From JAHFUI01 sp041485905 (GTDB lineage Bacteria > Acidobacteriota > Vicinamibacteria > Vicinamibacterales > CAVVIG01), in the NCBI GenBank assembly GCA_041485905.1, contig JBGPKK010000008.1, forward strand, positions 1 through 55,537: a DNA stretch of 55,537 nucleotides. Reading direction: 5' to 3'. Below, in pieces: positions 43,076 through 51,114 of this stretch. Numbering within the stretch: position 1 is the first letter of the stretch; the number at the start of each line of letters is the position of its first letter. The notes beneath the pieces are model-generated. The model made no database searches and had not been told where the DNA came from. It saw only the letters and a list, made by a program, of their open reading frames with translations. A program made the translations under genes and the position numbers.

Positions 43076-43780
43076 ATGTCCGTTGATCTCCTCGTGTTCG
43101 GACCGCATCCTGACGACATCGAGATCGGCCTCGGCGGCACAATCGCCCGTCATGCGGCGATGGGGCTGACCGTGGGAGTCTGCGATCTCACCGCCGGCGA
43201 GATGGGCAGCAACGGCACCGTCGACGAGCGGCTTGCGGAAAGCGAGGCGGCGCGCAAGGCGCTCGGTGCGGTCTGGCGCGAAAACTTCCGCTGGCCCGAT
43301 CGCCGGATCGGCACGGATGCCGCGCATCTGGACCAGGCGGTTGCCTTCATACGACGCCACCAGCCGCGAGTGATTGCCGTGCCGTACTGGTCCGATCGGC
43401 ATCCCGACCACGTCGCGGCCAGCCACGTGCTGACCGATGCCGCGTTCAACAGCGGGCTTCGCCGGTACCCTTCGGAAGGCCCGGCCTGGAAGCCCGAGTG
43501 GATTTGCTATTACTTCATCAACGATTCGGCGGCACCGTCGTTCGTCGTCGACGTGTCCGACTGCTACCAGCAGAAGCGAGCCGCGCTGGACTGCTACGTG
43601 AGTCAGTTCCAGCGCAACGCGCCAGGCGCGGCGGCGACGCGGCTGAACACGCCGCTGTTCCGGCAGCTCGTCGAAAGCCGCGATGCGCAGTTTGGCGCGC
43701 TCGCCGGTGTCACCTGGGCAGAAGGCTTCGTGGTGCGCGAGCCCGTTGTTCGTGAGGGCCTCATGAAAGAGTCTCGATGA
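43076..43780 (+). CDS. bshB1: Bacillithiol biosynthesis deacetylase
   Basis: A 234-aa PIG-L/LmbE-fold deacetylase. The zinc/catalytic motif is F-G-P-H11-P-D-D (AHPDD type), with GSNGTVDERLAES, YWSDRHPDHVAASH and the C-terminal SYHSQF-like block as YVSQFQ. It removes the acetyl group from N-acetylglucosaminyl-malate in the bacillithiol pathway. Start ATG 43076 is chosen over 43058 for family length. The next gene, bshA, starts inside its stop (ATGA), so the two are co-expressed; the cysteine-adding BshC is not in the window. Confidence 0.92.
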   Translation: MSVDLLVFGPHPDDIEIGLGGTIARHAAMGLTVGVCDLTAGEMGSNGTVDERLAESEAARKALGAVWRENFRWPDRRIGTDAAHLDQAVAFIRRHQPRVIAVPYWSDRHPDHVAASHVLTDAAFNSGLRRYPSEGPAWKPEWICYYFINDSAAPSFVVDVSDCYQQKRAALDCYVSQFQRNAPGAAATRLNTPLFRQLVESRDAQFGALAGVTWAEGFVVREPVVREGLMKESR

Positions 43781-44916
43781 ATATCGGAATCGTCTGTTAC
43801 GCCTCGATCGGCGGCAGCGGCGTCATCGCCAGCGAGCTCGGCAAGACGCTGGCCGCACGCGGCCATCGCGTCCACATTTTGAGCAGCGACACGCCCTTCA
43901 GGCTGGGCGACTACCAGCCGGGGTTGTCGTTCCACCGCGTCGAGACGCCGACCTATCCGCTCTTCCGCGAGCCGCAGTACCTGCTGTCGCTGGCCAACAA
44001 GATCGTGCAGGTCTCGCGGTCCGAGCGGCTCGACATCATCCACGCACACTACGCGATCCCGCACGCCACCGCGGCGTACCTCGCGCGCCAGATTCTGACG
44101 CTGTCGCCGGTTCACCGGGTGCCGCCGAAGGTCATCACGACGCTTCATGGGACCGACATCACGCTGCTCGGCAGCGATCCGTCGTACTCGGAGACCGTCG
44201 CGTTCTGCATTCAGCAGTCCGACGGCGTCACCGCGGTGTCGGAAAGCCTCAAAGCGGACACGCAGCGCGCGCTAGGGGTGGATCGCGAGATCCGCGTGAT
44301 TCCGAATTTCCTCGATTGCTCCGTGCATCGCCGCATCGACGTGCCCGGCCTCCGCAGCCGCTTCGCGAACAACAACGAGAAGATCGTCATCCACGTGTCG
44401 AACTTCCGGCCGGTGAAGCGTGTCGTGGCCGTCATCGAGATCTTCGCGCGAATTCGACGCGACATGCCCGCGCGCCTGTTGATGGTGGGCGACGGCCCCG
44501 ATATGGGCGAGGCGGTCCTGCGCGCCCGAGCGCTGGGCCTCGCCGACGATATTCACTTCCTCGGCGAGCAGGATCAGGTGCTCCCGCTGCTGTCCATTTC
44601 CGACCTGTTCCTGCTGCCATCGGCGCAGGAGAGCTTCGGGCTGGCGGCGCTCGAAGCGATGGCTTGCGAGGTGCCCGTGATCGCCTCCCGTGTCGGCGGG
44701 CTGCCGGAGGTCATCACGCACGACGACAGCGGTTTTCTCCACGCGCCAGACGATCTCGACGGCATGGCGCGGTCGGCCGCCATGCTGCTGACCGACGAGG
44801 GGTTGCATCGCCGCGTGGCCGGCGCGGCGCGGCGCCGGGTGCACGAGCGGTTTTGCGACGAAAAAATTGTCCCAGTGTACGAGGCGTATTACGAGGAAAC
44901 CCTCAGGTCCGGCTGA
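43777..44916 (+). CDS. bshA: N-acetyl-alpha-D-glucosaminyl L-malate synthase
   Basis: A 379-aa GT4-family glycosyltransferase. N-terminal MNIGIVCYASIGGSGVIASE and HAHYAIPHATAAYLA are characteristic of BshA; GTDITLLGSDPSY and the donor-binding ESFGLAALEAMACEVPVI motif follow. It transfers GlcNAc from UDP-GlcNAc to L-malate, the first step to bacillithiol. Four-base overlap with bshB1. The following gene encodes another deacetylase-fold protein, 16 bp downstream. Confidence 0.93.
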   Translation: MNIGIVCYASIGGSGVIASELGKTLAARGHRVHILSSDTPFRLGDYQPGLSFHRVETPTYPLFREPQYLLSLANKIVQVSRSERLDIIHAHYAIPHATAAYLARQILTLSPVHRVPPKVITTLHGTDITLLGSDPSYSETVAFCIQQSDGVTAVSESLKADTQRALGVDREIRVIPNFLDCSVHRRIDVPGLRSRFANNNEKIVIHVSNFRPVKRVVAVIEIFARIRRDMPARLLMVGDGPDMGEAVLRARALGLADDIHFLGEQDQVLPLLSISDLFLLPSAQESFGLAALEAMACEVPVIASRVGGLPEVITHDDSGFLHAPDDLDGMARSAAMLLTDEGLHRRVAGAARRRVHERFCDEKIVPVYEAYYEETLRSG

Positions 44917-44932
44917 AGATAGAATTGACGCC

Positions 44933-47851
44933 ATGAAACGCATGCTCGTCCTCGCCGCCGCCCTCGTCGCCGCCGCCGGCCTCGTCCCGCGCGCGCAGAT
45001 GCGCGTCGTCCCCGTCGACGAGGAGCAGGGCCATGTCGCGCTCGGTCTCGCGCTGCGGCATCTGGGCAACGCGGGCGTCTTCATGATGGCCACCGCGCAT
45101 CCAGACGACGAGAACAATGGATTGCTCGTGGAGCTCAATCGCGGTCAGGGGTATCGCACGACGCTCGCGACGGCAACTCGGGGCAACGGCGGGCAGAACG
45201 AGATTGGACCGGAGATCTTCGAGGCGCTGGGCGTGCTGCGGACTGAGGAGCTCGCCGCGCTCCACCGCTTCGACGGAGCGGAGCAGTACTTCACGCGCGC
45301 CGTCGACTTCGGCTATTCGTTCAGCATCGAAGAGACGTACGAGAAGTGGGGGAGAGAGCAGATCATCGGCGATTACGTCCGCCTCATCCGCCTGATCCGT
45401 CCCGACGTGATGACCGGCATGACTCCCAACGGCACGGGTGGCGGCCAGCATCATCAGGCCTCAGCCGTGCTGTCCCGTGATGCGTTCAAGCTCGCCGGCG
45501 ATCCCACGAAATATCCGGAGCAGCTCAAGGACGGTCTGCGTCCGTGGCAACCCAGGAAGTACTACTTCAACCAGGGCGTCGCCGGCTTCCCGCCGCAGGG
45601 CGATCAACCGCCGGCCGCGAAGATTCTCCGCCTCAATCTCGCGTCTTACGATCCGCTGCTCGGCAAGACGTACTCCGAAATCGGCACCGAAGCGCGGAGC
45701 ATGCACAAGTGTCAGGGCATGGCGCAGCTTCTCGCGCTGCCCGGTCCTTCCGCCACGACGTACCAGCTCGTCGAGTCGACGCTTCCCGGTCAGATGCAGC
45801 GCGATGAGACGACGCTCTTTGACGGGATCGATACCAGCATTTCCGGCCTCGCGCAGTTTGCCGGCCCAAGACCCCCGAAGGAGTTGGTGGACGGTCTGAC
45901 CACCATTTCGAGCGAGGTGAAGGCTGCGCAAAAGGGGTTCGACCAAGACACGCACGATTCGACCATGCACGCGCTCCTGGCCGGGCTCCACGACGTCCGC
46001 GTCCTGCGCAACAAGATCCGCGGCATGGCCATCGACGAGGGTGGTCGGTACGACATCGATCTCCGGCTTCGTCAGAAAGAAGCGGAGTTCCAGCAGGCGA
46101 TCCTCCTCGCCAACGGCGTCCGCGTCGAGGTCCTGGCCGACGACGGCATCGTGGTTCCGGGTCAGGCGGTGAAGGTGTCGCTGCTTGTGGCCAACAACGG
46201 CGCGACTGACGTGAACGTGAAGCAGGTGCGGTTCAGCGGCTTCGACGGTGACGCGGCGTGCACGCTGACGGCGGCGACCGGCGGCGGAGGTCGCGGCGGC
46301 GGTGGTGGTGGCGGCCGTGGCGGACGCGGCGCGGCCGCTCCCCCTGCTCCGACGATCTCCACGTTCAAAAAGGAAATGGTCGCGCGGTGCGACGTCAATC
46401 TGAAGGTTCCCGCCAACGCGCGCGTGACCGAGCCGTACTGGCACCGCGATGGTGAAGCGGGCCGGTACACGTTCGACGCGGACGCGCCGTTCGGTCTGCC
46501 GTTTCGTCCGACGCCCTTTTTCGCGCAGGTGACATTTGGATTTCCGAGCGGCGCCGCGGGCAGCGGCGGCACCTCCGCGAGCGAAGACGTGATCGACGGC
46601 CTTCCGGTTCAATACCGCTACGAGGGCAACATCTTCAGCGGCGAGAAGCGAACCGACCTGCTCGTCGTGCCGGCCCTGTCGGTCCGCGTCTCGCCGGAAA
46701 TTGCGATTGTGCCCGTCGCATCGCTGCCGGTGTTGCCGACGGTGGCGCCAAGGGCACGGTCTAAAGACCGTGCCCTGCAGCCCACTGGTAATGCCCTGCA
46801 GCCCACTGGTAGGGGACGGTCTTCAGACCGTCCCGCACCAGCCGATCGTGAGATCCGGGTCACGGTCGCCAACGATCAACCGGGGGCCGCTGAAAGCGTC
46901 GTGAAGCTCGATGTGCCGGCACGCTGGTCTGCCGTCCCGGCGCAGCAGACACTGAAGTTCGCGCGTTCGGATGAATCGCAGACCGTACGCTTTCAGATCA
47001 AGCCGACCACCGACACGGTGCCTGGCGCGTATCACGTGCGTGCCATCGTGTCGTCGGGCGGCCAGACGTTCACTCGCGGATATCAGACGATCGAATACCC
47101 GCACATCCGGCGGCAGCACATCTACCACGACGCCGACGTCAGCGTGAAGGTGCTCAACGTCAAAACCGCCCCCAACCTGACCGTTGGCTACATCGTCGGA
47201 GTGGGCGACGAGGTGCCGGCGGCTATCGAGCAGCTTGGCGTGAAGGTCGAGCTCATCACGGCGGAGGATCTTGCCTGGGGCAACCTGTCGCGGTTCAACA
47301 CCATCGTCACGGGCGTTCGCGCGTACGAGCGCCGGGCGGACCTGCGTGCGAACAACGGCCGGCTGCTGGACTACGTCAACGGCGGTGGCACGCTGATCGT
47401 TCAATACAACAAGTTCGAGTTCAACGAGGCGCAGTACGGTCCGTATCCGGCGCAGGTGAGTGGTAACCGGGTGACCGACGAGTTCGCCCCCGTGTCCGTA
47501 ACCGCGCCAGGGCACCCGCTTGTGACCTTCCCCAACGAGATTACGAGCGCGACGTGGAAGGGATGGGTGCAGGAGCGCGGGCTCTATTTCCTCGGCGACC
47601 GCGATCCGCGCTATCGGGATCTCGTGACTCTCGAAGATCCGTTTCCTTACAACAAGGGCGAGAAGAAGGGCGCGCTGGTCGAGACGACGTACGGGAAGGG
47701 GCACTGGGTTTACGTGGGCCTGGGCCTGTGGCGTCAGCTGCCGGCCGGCACCGACGGCGCGTATCAGCTGCTCGCCAATTTGATCAGCCTCAGCAAAGCG
47801 CCAGCCGCGCCGAAGTCTCAAGTCTCAGGGCTCAAGTCTCAAAGGAAATAG
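44933..47851 (+). CDS. Large exported PIG-L family deacetylase-like protein with repeat-derived insertion
   Basis: A 972-aa protein with a signal peptide (residues 1-21). Residues ~45-270 form a PIG-L/LmbE domain with H56-P-D-D59-E (TAHPDDENNG) and GGQHHQASAV. The middle and C-terminal parts (~430-960) are beta-sandwich and a class I glutamine-amidotransferase-like fold (TIVTGVRAYERRADL, VNGGGTLIVQYN). Two insertions stand out: a Gly/Arg-rich run (~449-472) and residues ~607-634, encoded by palindromic/direct repeats (46752-46834). The last dozen residues (KSQVSGLKSQRK) come from another repeat. Substrate unknown; it is not BshB. Confidence 0.85.
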   Translation: MKRMLVLAAALVAAAGLVPRAQMRVVPVDEEQGHVALGLALRHLGNAGVFMMATAHPDDENNGLLVELNRGQGYRTTLATATRGNGGQNEIGPEIFEALGVLRTEELAALHRFDGAEQYFTRAVDFGYSFSIEETYEKWGREQIIGDYVRLIRLIRPDVMTGMTPNGTGGGQHHQASAVLSRDAFKLAGDPTKYPEQLKDGLRPWQPRKYYFNQGVAGFPPQGDQPPAAKILRLNLASYDPLLGKTYSEIGTEARSMHKCQGMAQLLALPGPSATTYQLVESTLPGQMQRDETTLFDGIDTSISGLAQFAGPRPPKELVDGLTTISSEVKAAQKGFDQDTHDSTMHALLAGLHDVRVLRNKIRGMAIDEGGRYDIDLRLRQKEAEFQQAILLANGVRVEVLADDGIVVPGQAVKVSLLVANNGATDVNVKQVRFSGFDGDAACTLTAATGGGGRGGGGGGGRGGRGAAAPPAPTISTFKKEMVARCDVNLKVPANARVTEPYWHRDGEAGRYTFDADAPFGLPFRPTPFFAQVTFGFPSGAAGSGGTSASEDVIDGLPVQYRYEGNIFSGEKRTDLLVVPALSVRVSPEIAIVPVASLPVLPTVAPRARSKDRALQPTGNALQPTGRGRSSDRPAPADREIRVTVANDQPGAAESVVKLDVPARWSAVPAQQTLKFARSDESQTVRFQIKPTTDTVPGAYHVRAIVSSGGQTFTRGYQTIEYPHIRRQHIYHDADVSVKVLNVKTAPNLTVGYIVGVGDEVPAAIEQLGVKVELITAEDLAWGNLSRFNTIVTGVRAYERRADLRANNGRLLDYVNGGGTLIVQYNKFEFNEAQYGPYPAQVSGNRVTDEFAPVSVTAPGHPLVTFPNEITSATWKGWVQERGLYFLGDRDPRYRDLVTLEDPFPYNKGEKKGALVETTYGKGHWVYVGLGLWRQLPAGTDGAYQLLANLISLSKAPAAPKSQVSGLKSQRK
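46752..46834 (+). repeat. Pair of palindromes and 20-bp direct repeat in frame inside the PIG-L gene
   Basis: GGGCACGGTC-TAAA-GACCGTGCCC (46752-46775), then TGCCCTGCAGCCCACTGGTA twice (46771-46790 and 46792-46811, period 21), then GGGACGGTC-TTCA-GACCGTCCC (46813-46834). All phases are multiples of three, so the frame is kept as S-K-D-R-A-L-Q-P-T-G twice and S-S-D-R. The two palindromes differ in arm sequence but share the core. Confidence 0.9.
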
Positions 47852-47877
47852 CAGACTTGAGACTTCAGACTTGAGAC
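47815..47877. repeat. Inverted GTCTCAAGTCT repeat at the 3' end of the PIG-L gene
   Basis: Arms GTCTCAAGTCT (47815-47825) and AGACTTGAGAC (47867-47877), each with an internal second copy (CTCAAGTCTC, GACTTGAGAC). The gene's stop codon (47849-47851) lies in the loop, so the repeat supplies the C-terminal 12 codons. It lies between convergent genes and could serve both as a bidirectional terminator-like hairpin. Confidence 0.75.
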
Positions 47878-47881
47878 GCTG

Positions 47882-50578
47882 TTATTGTGTTTCTTTCTCG
47901 AGATAGTCCAGCCACTGTTTGACGAGCGGCAGGTCCGGACCCTTCGTCATCAGATACCGTCCCGCATAGCCGCGCGCCAGCTGAAGATCGTCGGCTCGAG
48001 TGCGGACGACGGCACCGGCGCGGTGGATGTTGAACAGCCACTGCAGCGTAAGGAACAGCGATCGTTCGTCCGTCGGATGATCGCTGACGAACCGCTCCAT
48101 CGATCGGACGGCATCGCCGCCGTTTCCCAAGGTCGCGTAGAGCAGCGCCAACGGTCGAGCGAAGCGTGTGTCGGCCGGCCAGCGCTCGACCGCTGCCTCC
48201 AACGTCGACCGTGCCTCCGCGAACAGCCGGCTGCGCATCAACGTTCCGCCGAGCCACTCGTACACGTCCGGCAGATCGCTGGATCGGGCGAGCGCCGCCT
48301 TCCAGGCGTTGGCCGCCTCGGCGTCGTAACCTGCAGCCGCGAAGCAGGCGGCGAGATAGGCGAGTGACGCGCCGCTCTCGCCGTCCTGCCGGGTCGCGCG
48401 TCTGAAGCTCGTTTCTGCGTCGGCGTACTCGCCCTTCTGAAGATGCGCCACCCCGTCATCGAACGCCGGCTTTGCGTCCGCTGTCACTCGGTCGCGAAAG
48501 AGCGCCAGCGTGGACGGCCTCAGCGCATCATCGCGCCGGAACGGCGACGAGAGGTCCTTGCTTTCAACGGGCAGCGCCACGCTCGACGCGAAGGCGGGCG
48601 CGGTGGAAACCGGCGGGGTCGCCGACGTGTGCGCCGGAGCCGGCGCTCCGAGCTCGAACGCCCGCGAGAGAGTGGCGACCGGGGTGCCATTCCTGGTGAC
48701 GATGGCGCGAAGGCGGTACGCGCCAGGTGGAAGAGACTGGACGAGCATCATCTGGCTGAAGACCGCGCGCGCGTCCCCCGCCAGGCGGCCAGGCGCGTCA
48801 GCGGTCAGCAGTGCCGGACTCCGATCGTCGGCGGCCACTTCGAGCTCGACTTTCAGCGAGGCGACGTCGCCGCCGTACGCTTCCAGGTACCCGTGGACGG
48901 ATCCGAAGCCGACTCGATCGCCGATCGTCGGCTGCGAAAGATTGCCCGGAGGCACGGGACCGCCGGCCATCAACTCGGTGAGCTTGAACGGGCCGGCGTT
49001 GACGAGCGCGGCGTGGACGGGCAGCTCGAGGCTGCCTAGCCTGTCGCCGTCAGCCGCGGCAATCCTGACTGTGTAGTCGCCGGGCTCGACGCTCGCGCCG
49101 GCGACGAAGGCGAGCGACGAGGCAACGCCGGCGGCGATCGGCGTAAGCCGTGTTTCCGACAGCTGACCATCGACGGCGCGGCCCTGCCGATCCAGGACGG
49201 CGTAGGCAACCGACATCCGTTGCGGCGCCGTGTAGCCGGAGCCGATGTCGACGTGGATCAGCAGCTGAATCTTCGATGGATCCGGACCGAGCAGCGAGAA
49301 TGCAATCCCGCGCAGTGGCAGGTTCGACAGCAGCAGCGGTGCGCCGAGTGCCGCCGCCACGGCCTCGCGAGGCGATCGCGGTGCCGCGACGGCCTCGCCC
49401 GTGGCGAGGGTCGTCGGTCGGGCGCGAACCGTGGCGCCGCGGCGGGTGACGTCGACGGCGATCGGATGCGGCTTTCCATCGCGGTCGCCTGCCGTCGGAT
49501 CGACGCCGAGCAGATAGTAGCCGGCGAGCTCTGACGTGATCCGATCGAAGATGCCGGTCCCGGTGCCCGCCACGTTGAAGAGCGTGCCGCGCGCGGCGCT
49601 CGACAGCGCCTGAAGTCCCTCTCGCATTTGTTGACGATCTTCAACGGGAGCGTTGGAGATGGCGCCTTGAGAAATATCGAAGGTGTCTTCTTCGAGGCGA
49701 ACCGTGTAAATCGTCGTGCGAGCGGCTGCAGCCAGAGACGCGATCTCGGTCACCCGGGTGATCCCGTCGCGGTCCGGATCCATGAAAAAACCCTGCGAGA
49801 GAAGGACGAGTGATTTGGGGGCGTCCACGCCCTTGAGCGCCGTCAGAAGGTTGCGCAAGGCCTGAAGCGCCATATCGCCTTCCCGCCGCGCGTTTTGCAC
49901 CCGTTCCGCCGCCTCCGTTTGAATCTGTCCGATGCAGAATTCCAGGACCCGGGGATCCTTCGGACAATCACGGGCGACCAGCCTGGCCAGCGTGGTGTTG
50001 CCGCCGCGCTCGATGGCGAGAGCGGTGTACAGGCCCATCAGTTCCGATCCGATGAGCGGAACGACAGTGCGCTGCTGCCCAGGCATTCTCGCAACCGCGG
50101 CTTTCGCCTGGTCGCGATTCGAGGTGAACGAGATCGATGGTGCGCCGTTACCGAACCCCACAACGGCAATCCGGTCTGATGGCGAGAGACGATCGATGAA
50201 GGTGTTCAGCGTCTCCTGTAGCGGCCGGACGCCGGTGAACGGGATATTCGGCTGGTCGATGGCGATCACGATCAGGCGCCCGTTGGCCGCCTGTTCGTTC
50301 GAACTGTAGCCTTCCGGCACGCGCACCGCCGCGGCTGCGGCACGTTGGCCGGTCATCGGAATCCATTCGGCGGTGATGACACGCCGGGGCTGGCCGTCGA
50401 TCTTTACGGTGAAGTCGGCGGCCGTCAGGTCCCGAAGTTGCTGCCCGCGACCGTCAACGACCGTGACGTCGATCGGAATGACATCGACGGTGGCCTGAAA
50501 CCTCGGTTGCTGAGCTTCCCCCAGCAGACTTGTCATCAAGATGATTGCGGCTGCGGCTGCGAGTCGTGTCGTTGCCAC
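47882..50578 (-). CDS. VWFA-related Acidobacterial domain protein with TPR-like C-terminus
   Basis: An 898-aa exported protein (signal peptide residues 1-22). Residues ~25-330 match the VWFA-related Acidobacterial family: FQATVDVIPIDVTVVDGRG, DLTAADFTVKIDGQPRRV, VIAIDQPNIPF, LVLLSQGFFMDPDR. Middle beta-rich part ~420-640. C-terminal ~740-870 has TPR-like helices (HLQKGEYADAETSFRRA, AYLAACFAAAGYDAEAANAW). Function unknown; probably protein-protein interaction outside the cytoplasm. The family is strongly associated with Acidobacteriota and supports the taxonomic guess. Confidence 0.88.
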   Translation of the reverse strand: MATTRLAAAAAIILMTSLLGEAQQPRFQATVDVIPIDVTVVDGRGQQLRDLTAADFTVKIDGQPRRVITAEWIPMTGQRAAAAAVRVPEGYSSNEQAANGRLIVIAIDQPNIPFTGVRPLQETLNTFIDRLSPSDRIAVVGFGNGAPSISFTSNRDQAKAAVARMPGQQRTVVPLIGSELMGLYTALAIERGGNTTLARLVARDCPKDPRVLEFCIGQIQTEAAERVQNARREGDMALQALRNLLTALKGVDAPKSLVLLSQGFFMDPDRDGITRVTEIASLAAAARTTIYTVRLEEDTFDISQGAISNAPVEDRQQMREGLQALSSAARGTLFNVAGTGTGIFDRITSELAGYYLLGVDPTAGDRDGKPHPIAVDVTRRGATVRARPTTLATGEAVAAPRSPREAVAAALGAPLLLSNLPLRGIAFSLLGPDPSKIQLLIHVDIGSGYTAPQRMSVAYAVLDRQGRAVDGQLSETRLTPIAAGVASSLAFVAGASVEPGDYTVRIAAADGDRLGSLELPVHAALVNAGPFKLTELMAGGPVPPGNLSQPTIGDRVGFGSVHGYLEAYGGDVASLKVELEVAADDRSPALLTADAPGRLAGDARAVFSQMMLVQSLPPGAYRLRAIVTRNGTPVATLSRAFELGAPAPAHTSATPPVSTAPAFASSVALPVESKDLSSPFRRDDALRPSTLALFRDRVTADAKPAFDDGVAHLQKGEYADAETSFRRATRQDGESGASLAYLAACFAAAGYDAEAANAWKAALARSSDLPDVYEWLGGTLMRSRLFAEARSTLEAAVERWPADTRFARPLALLYATLGNGGDAVRSMERFVSDHPTDERSLFLTLQWLFNIHRAGAVVRTRADDLQLARGYAGRYLMTKGPDLPLVKQWLDYLEKETQ

Positions 50579-50590
50579 AGGGGAATCCTA

Positions 50591-51103
50591 CTAACGGCGC
50601 GGACGGCCGAGCCAGCGAAAAAAGAGAATGACGATCACAGCCGGAATGAACGGTCCCCACCAGGCTTGGAGGCCGAATGCGAGCAGCGCTCTGGACCCTC
50701 CTCTGACGAGCAGCATGATGGCGGTCGCCCAGGCGAACGCGCTCGTCAGATTGAGCAGGCTGAACTTGATCGCGCGGACGCCGGCGTAGGCGCATGCGAC
50801 AGGGATGGCCGTGCGCAGACCCGGCAGGAAGCGGCTGATGAGGATCATGCCGGTCTCGTGGGAATGCACGCGGGCGCTGACTCGTTCGCGGTACTTGGCC
50901 AGAAGAGGATATCTGTCGAGCCAGTGGAGGCGTCCGCGGAGGATGTAAAACCACAACTGATCGCCCGTCGCGCCGCCCAGAGCGCCCGCGGCAATGACGA
51001 GCAGCCAGTTCAGCTCGCCTCTGACGGCCCTCGCGCAGACCGTGCTGTAGTAGACCTCGCCCTCGACGACCGCCAGGATGAAGATTGGAATGTAGGACAG
51101 CAA
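50591..51103 (-). CDS. DedA/SNARE-associated family membrane protein
   Basis: A ~170-aa protein with about four hydrophobic segments. LNWLLVIAAGALGGATGDQLWFY, YRERVSARVHSHETGMILIS (split) and RFLPGLRTAIPVACAYAG are the DedA-family landmarks; these membrane proteins are now known to include lipid flippases. No ATG is available at the right place; I use TTG 51103, but CTG 51118 is also in frame. It follows the aminotransferase gene directly (end 51115), so it is last gene of the radical-SAM/aminotransferase operon. Start uncertain. Confidence 0.8.
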   Translation of the reverse strand: MLSYIPIFILAVVEGEVYYSTVCARAVRGELNWLLVIAAGALGGATGDQLWFYILRGRLHWLDRYPLLAKYRERVSARVHSHETGMILISRFLPGLRTAIPVACAYAGVRAIKFSLLNLTSAFAWATAIMLLVRGGSRALLAFGLQAWWGPFIPAVIVILFFRWLGRPRR

Positions 51104-51114
51104 CGCGAACCGCC

